From the NCBI GenBank assembly GCA_965224765.1, contig CBDDAC010000043.1, forward strand, positions 245,789 to 309,788: a DNA stretch of 64,000 bases, read 5' to 3'. Below the pieces are notes generated by a model. It saw only the letters and a program-made list of their open reading frames with translations, searched no databases and had not been told where the DNA came from. Source of the DNA: CAZDBA01 sp965224765 (lineage in GTDB: Bacteria > Planctomycetota > Planctomycetia > Pirellulales > Pirellulaceae). The position numbers and the translations under genes were made by a program. This document shows, piece after piece, positions 61,422-64,000 of this stretch. Within the stretch, counting starts at the first letter, position 1. The number at the start of each line of letters is the position of its first letter.

Positions 61422-61910
61422 ATGGATTGGATTATTGGATTATGGCCGCTTTGGACCCTGTTGCTTCTTTTTGGAGCACTCACTGCACTGGTACGTTTGT
61501 ACTCAGGACGTGGGCGACTCCCTTACAACAAGCGACCGCGTCTGGTGACCAAAGCTGAGCTTCGTTTTTATAAGTCGCTTACGAAAGCCGTTCAGGATGA
61601 CTGGACAATTTTTGCGATGGTCAGGATCGCGGATTTATTGGTCGTTCCAAAAGAGGCCCCCAAAAGGCGGGTATGGCTTAACAAAATTCTGGCAAAACAC
61701 ATCGATTTTGTCCTATGCGACCCAACCTCGCTTGAGCCATTGGTGGCAATCGAATTGGACGATAGTTCCCACCAACGTAAAGATCGGCAGGAAAGGGACG
61801 AATTCGTTGATCACGCCTTTGAATCGGCCGGCATGCCAATCGTTCGTTTTCCTGTCCGCTCAAGCTATCATGCCCGCGAAATACGGGAAATCATCAATCG
61901 GGCCATCTGA
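61422..61910 (+). CDS. DUF2726 protein with N-terminal membrane helix
   Basis: About 162 residues from ATG 61422. One helix (IIGLWPLWTLLLLFGALTAL), then PYNKRPRLVTKAELRFYKSL. The DUF2726 core is KHIDFVLCDPTSLEPLVAIE followed by LDDSSHQRKDRQERDEFVDH and AGMPIVRFPVRSSY. The D...E-x-D motif suggests a restriction-endonuclease-like fold, found in many membrane-tethered DUF2726 proteins. Function unknown; divergent from the Dus gene. Confidence 0.88.
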   Translation: MDWIIGLWPLWTLLLLFGALTALVRLYSGRGRLPYNKRPRLVTKAELRFYKSLTKAVQDDWTIFAMVRIADLLVVPKEAPKRRVWLNKILAKHIDFVLCDPTSLEPLVAIELDDSSHQRKDRQERDEFVDHAFESAGMPIVRFPVRSSYHAREIREIINRAI

Positions 61911-62239
61911 CATCCTCACTTCATCGCAATTCAAGAATGACGGGGCGTCGCTGGCCACTCACCATCCCCCCGAATGGACCTGTTTGCCATACCAGTCTGT
62001 TTTTTCGTTACGGTTCAACACACGGACTCTGAAAAAAACGGGATCGTCGATCGGAAAATGTTTGCCAACGTTTATTTTGACCGTTTGTTGGATTACAATC
62101 GAACATTCAATTGCTCGGCATCGGGGGGGGCCGCGTCGAGTGATTCGAGCTTGAATTCGCTGAATGCTGATGTTTTGCAATCCGAGGTTGGAATCAACTC
62201 TAACCTTGGTAGACAAAGCAATCTTTGGAGATCCATTTG
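61911..62239. other. Intergenic region with a doubtful 88-residue frame
   Basis: A plus-strand frame (61974-62240) starts MDLFAIPVCFFVTVQHTDSE and overlaps the next start. It has no ribosome binding site and is only weakly protein-like. A G8 run lies at about 62123-62130. Confidence 0.3.
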
Positions 62240-63676
62240 ATGATAAATTTTGCTGCTCAGAAATCGCAAGATGAGCAACAAGACGAGAATCCGTTTGCTG
62301 TCGTCGACAGCGCAATAACCTCTCCGTCAAATACCGAGCAATCCGAGCAGTTGAATCCAGCAAGTTCATCCACTAGCAAATCCGACTTGTTATCGGACAT
62401 GGATTCCAATGCAAAAACCGCTGCGAAACCAACCGGGATCACGAACGATTTGACGATTCGAGGCCAACTACCCAGCGAACAGGGCCTGGATTCTCCCCGT
62501 GCCCAATTGAACGATCAAGTGTCAAAAGCACTGTCAGCAAAGTCTAAAGAAGCCGCAGAGCAAACGACGCAGCAACCAGTACCGTCACCGCAGTCGACAG
62601 CTGGTTTTGAGCTTTCTCAAATCCACCCGGGAATTTGGCTAGCGGCAGGGCTTATCGTGTTGGTCGCTGTTTTTTGGTTTAACAGAAAATTTCTGAAACG
62701 CATGTTCCGCGGGAAACGGCACCGCACCAAGGGTGACACCTTCAAGCCCGTAACCAATCGGCTAAAAAATTTCCAAAAGACGAACGGAGCATCTTCTGAG
62801 GAGAATTCAAATCCCGGTGTTCCTGAATTTGGCTCGGCGATTGTCGAATTTTCTGAATGCAAGAACGAAGAAACGCCAGACCATCCATCTGAATTAGTTG
62901 AATCGGATCCAAACAACAATGAAAATGGGGTGTTCCCGAAAACAAACAACGTTCCTGTTTCCAGAACTGTCGAAACTAACAAGACTAATGGCGCAGCCAA
63001 CAACCGCCTGATGGGGTACAGCTTACCTGCAAAAGTCAAAAACAATGCTTTTTCCGACGCGACATCTCGAAGTGCATTGAAAACTTCAGGACCACAACAG
63101 GACCCTTCATCGACGCTCACTGCGCCATCCAAAAATCCTCTTGAATCGAACTTGGAAACACCTGACCCATTTGACGGTGCAGCCAAAGAGGCAACTCTTG
63201 AAAACACTCACACAATCGTTCAATTTGCTGAACTCACTTGTGAGATAACGTCTTTGAAGGAGTCCCTTGCCAATGTCAAATTGGACCGAGACTTACGACT
63301 CCAACTTGAGTCAACCCAGACGGAACTTGAACAGAAAATGGCTGATCTGGATCAGTCTCGCTCGTTTGCCGAAGACCGAGATGCTGCCTTGCAAACTTCC
63401 GTGAAGGTGCAGGCGGAATTACATAGCAAGGTTGCCACTCTATCCAATGAATTTGAAAAATCTCAGAAGCAGATTTCTGAATTGCATGAACGAGAGCAGC
63501 AGTTAAAGAATGAGTTGGCTGCTGAACGAACTGCAATCATTGCCCTACATCGTATGATTGAAACCGCCGAAACCAAAATGCAGGACCGTCGCCTGTCAGC
63601 CAACGGCGCCATTCTCACACCTGACCCAAGCCGTCGGACAACGCAATTGGACCCCAGCAACGGATCAGATTGCTAG
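62240..63676 (+). CDS. Single-pass membrane protein with C-terminal coiled coil
   Basis: About 478 residues from ATG 62240, GGAG about 8 bases upstream. Low-complexity, acidic/Ser/Gln-rich first 130 residues, one helix (IWLAAGLIVLVAVFWF), a basic stop-transfer (KRMFRGKRHRTKG), a second low-complexity linker and a coiled coil at about 340-445 (SLKESLANVKLDRDLRLQLE; ELEQKMADLDQSRSFAEDRD; EKSQKQISELHEREQQLKNE). Probably a structural or scaffold protein; function unknown. The next gene begins 24 bp downstream. Confidence 0.72.
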   Translation: MINFAAQKSQDEQQDENPFAVVDSAITSPSNTEQSEQLNPASSSTSKSDLLSDMDSNAKTAAKPTGITNDLTIRGQLPSEQGLDSPRAQLNDQVSKALSAKSKEAAEQTTQQPVPSPQSTAGFELSQIHPGIWLAAGLIVLVAVFWFNRKFLKRMFRGKRHRTKGDTFKPVTNRLKNFQKTNGASSEENSNPGVPEFGSAIVEFSECKNEETPDHPSELVESDPNNNENGVFPKTNNVPVSRTVETNKTNGAANNRLMGYSLPAKVKNNAFSDATSRSALKTSGPQQDPSSTLTAPSKNPLESNLETPDPFDGAAKEATLENTHTIVQFAELTCEITSLKESLANVKLDRDLRLQLESTQTELEQKMADLDQSRSFAEDRDAALQTSVKVQAELHSKVATLSNEFEKSQKQISELHEREQQLKNELAAERTAIIALHRMIETAETKMQDRRLSANGAILTPDPSRRTTQLDPSNGSDC

Positions 63677-63699
63677 GATTCCTGAACAGGAACGTTTAG

Positions 63700-63972
63700 A
63701 TGGTCGCTGTAAGATTCTCGAATCATCTTCGAAGGTTCATCGACCTACCCGACGTTTTTGAATGCGAATCTGCCGACGTTCGTGAGTTGATCAACGCTTT
63801 GGAATTGTCGTTTCCCGGTGTTGCCTCCTATCTGCTCCATGAAAACGGATGTGTTCGACAGCACGTCAACATCTTTCTGGACGATGCGATTCTCAAAGAC
63901 CGCATCAAATTGAGTGATTCGCTGGAACAGGTCACTGAAATCGCTATCATGCAAGCATTGTCAGGCGGCTAG
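63700..63972 (+). CDS. MoaD/ThiS-like ubiquitin-fold sulfur carrier
   Basis: 90 residues with a beta-grasp fold and the C-terminal di-glycine QALSGG needed for adenylation and thiocarboxylation. Core: VRFSNHLRRFIDLPDVFECE, VRELINALELSFPGVASYLL, HVNIFLDDAILKDRIKLSDS. MoaD supplies sulfur for molybdopterin and ThiS for thiazole; stand-alone MoaD-like proteins also serve other pathways. No moaE, thiG or E1-like gene is visible before the window ends 28 bp later. Confidence 0.88.
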   Translation: MVAVRFSNHLRRFIDLPDVFECESADVRELINALELSFPGVASYLLHENGCVRQHVNIFLDDAILKDRIKLSDSLEQVTEIAIMQALSGG

Positions 63973-64000
63973 GTTTTGAGGTCTTTCCTTTTTCGGGCAT

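Noticed and set aside
62617..63207. 196-residue minus-strand frame
   Set aside because: Antisense to a low-complexity coding region, which commonly produces long open frames by chance.

Overview
The window looks like a chromosomal segment of a planctomycete, probably of the Pirellula type. I infer this from gene families typical of that phylum: a DUF1080 protein, a large PVC-type dehydrogenase with C-terminal cytochrome c, a cytochrome/WD40 protein, a secreted leucine-rich-repeat protein, HTTM and DUF1697 proteins, and many secreted proteins of unknown function. There are no rRNA genes, CRISPR arrays or phage modules. Two tRNA genes are present, Met(CAT) on the minus strand and Ser(GCT) on the plus strand.

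Layout. 1-16.6 kb is a low-density accessory region: an HTTM protein, a frame-disrupted phosphatase, an IS4-type element, a DUF1080 protein, small membrane or secreted proteins, an internally deleted IS1182-type element, a TolB-like propeller, tRNA-Met and a decayed integrase. 17.1-27.3 kb starts with tRNA-Ser and a strong terminator and then forms a coherent stress/dormancy island: two cytochrome c'-like proteins, five universal stress proteins (one fused to CBS domains), a short ribosome hibernation factor, a sigma54-dependent response regulator, a potassium channel with RCK domains, two CBS proteins and a DUF4404 protein. Sequences matching the sigma54 -24/-12 consensus lie upstream of most transcription units there. 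27.4-30.6 kb holds pdxH, a VIT-type metal transporter, remnants and MITE-like repeats. 31-39.4 kb carries an LRR protein, an ECF sigma/anti-sigma/Spy-like operon, a DUF4198-kelch protein, an esterase and a phosphoesterase-nuclease fusion. 39.6-44.5 kb is a minus-strand run of MATE exporter, ATP-grasp ligase and OvoA (ovothiol synthesis). 45-52 kb has a frame-disrupted methanethiol oxidase (SBP56), an EamA transporter and two PVC-type cytochrome proteins. 52.2-64 kb has a four-gene glycosyltransferase operon, miaA, a cupin, an IS element sitting inside a palindromic repeat, a dihydrouridine synthase, DUF2726, a membrane/coiled-coil protein and a MoaD/ThiS-like protein.

Two groups stand out as possible undescribed systems. 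One is the sigma54-linked hibernation/stress island, whose own activator is encoded inside it. The other is the ovoA - ATP-grasp - MATE cluster, which could make and export a conjugate of ovothiol.

At least seven genes show single-base frame breaks (six with an extra base in my reading, two with a missing base; one gene has two breaks of uncertain order), mostly in short homopolymers. Either this is an error-prone assembly or there has been recent gene decay. I annotate those genes across the break and say where it lies.
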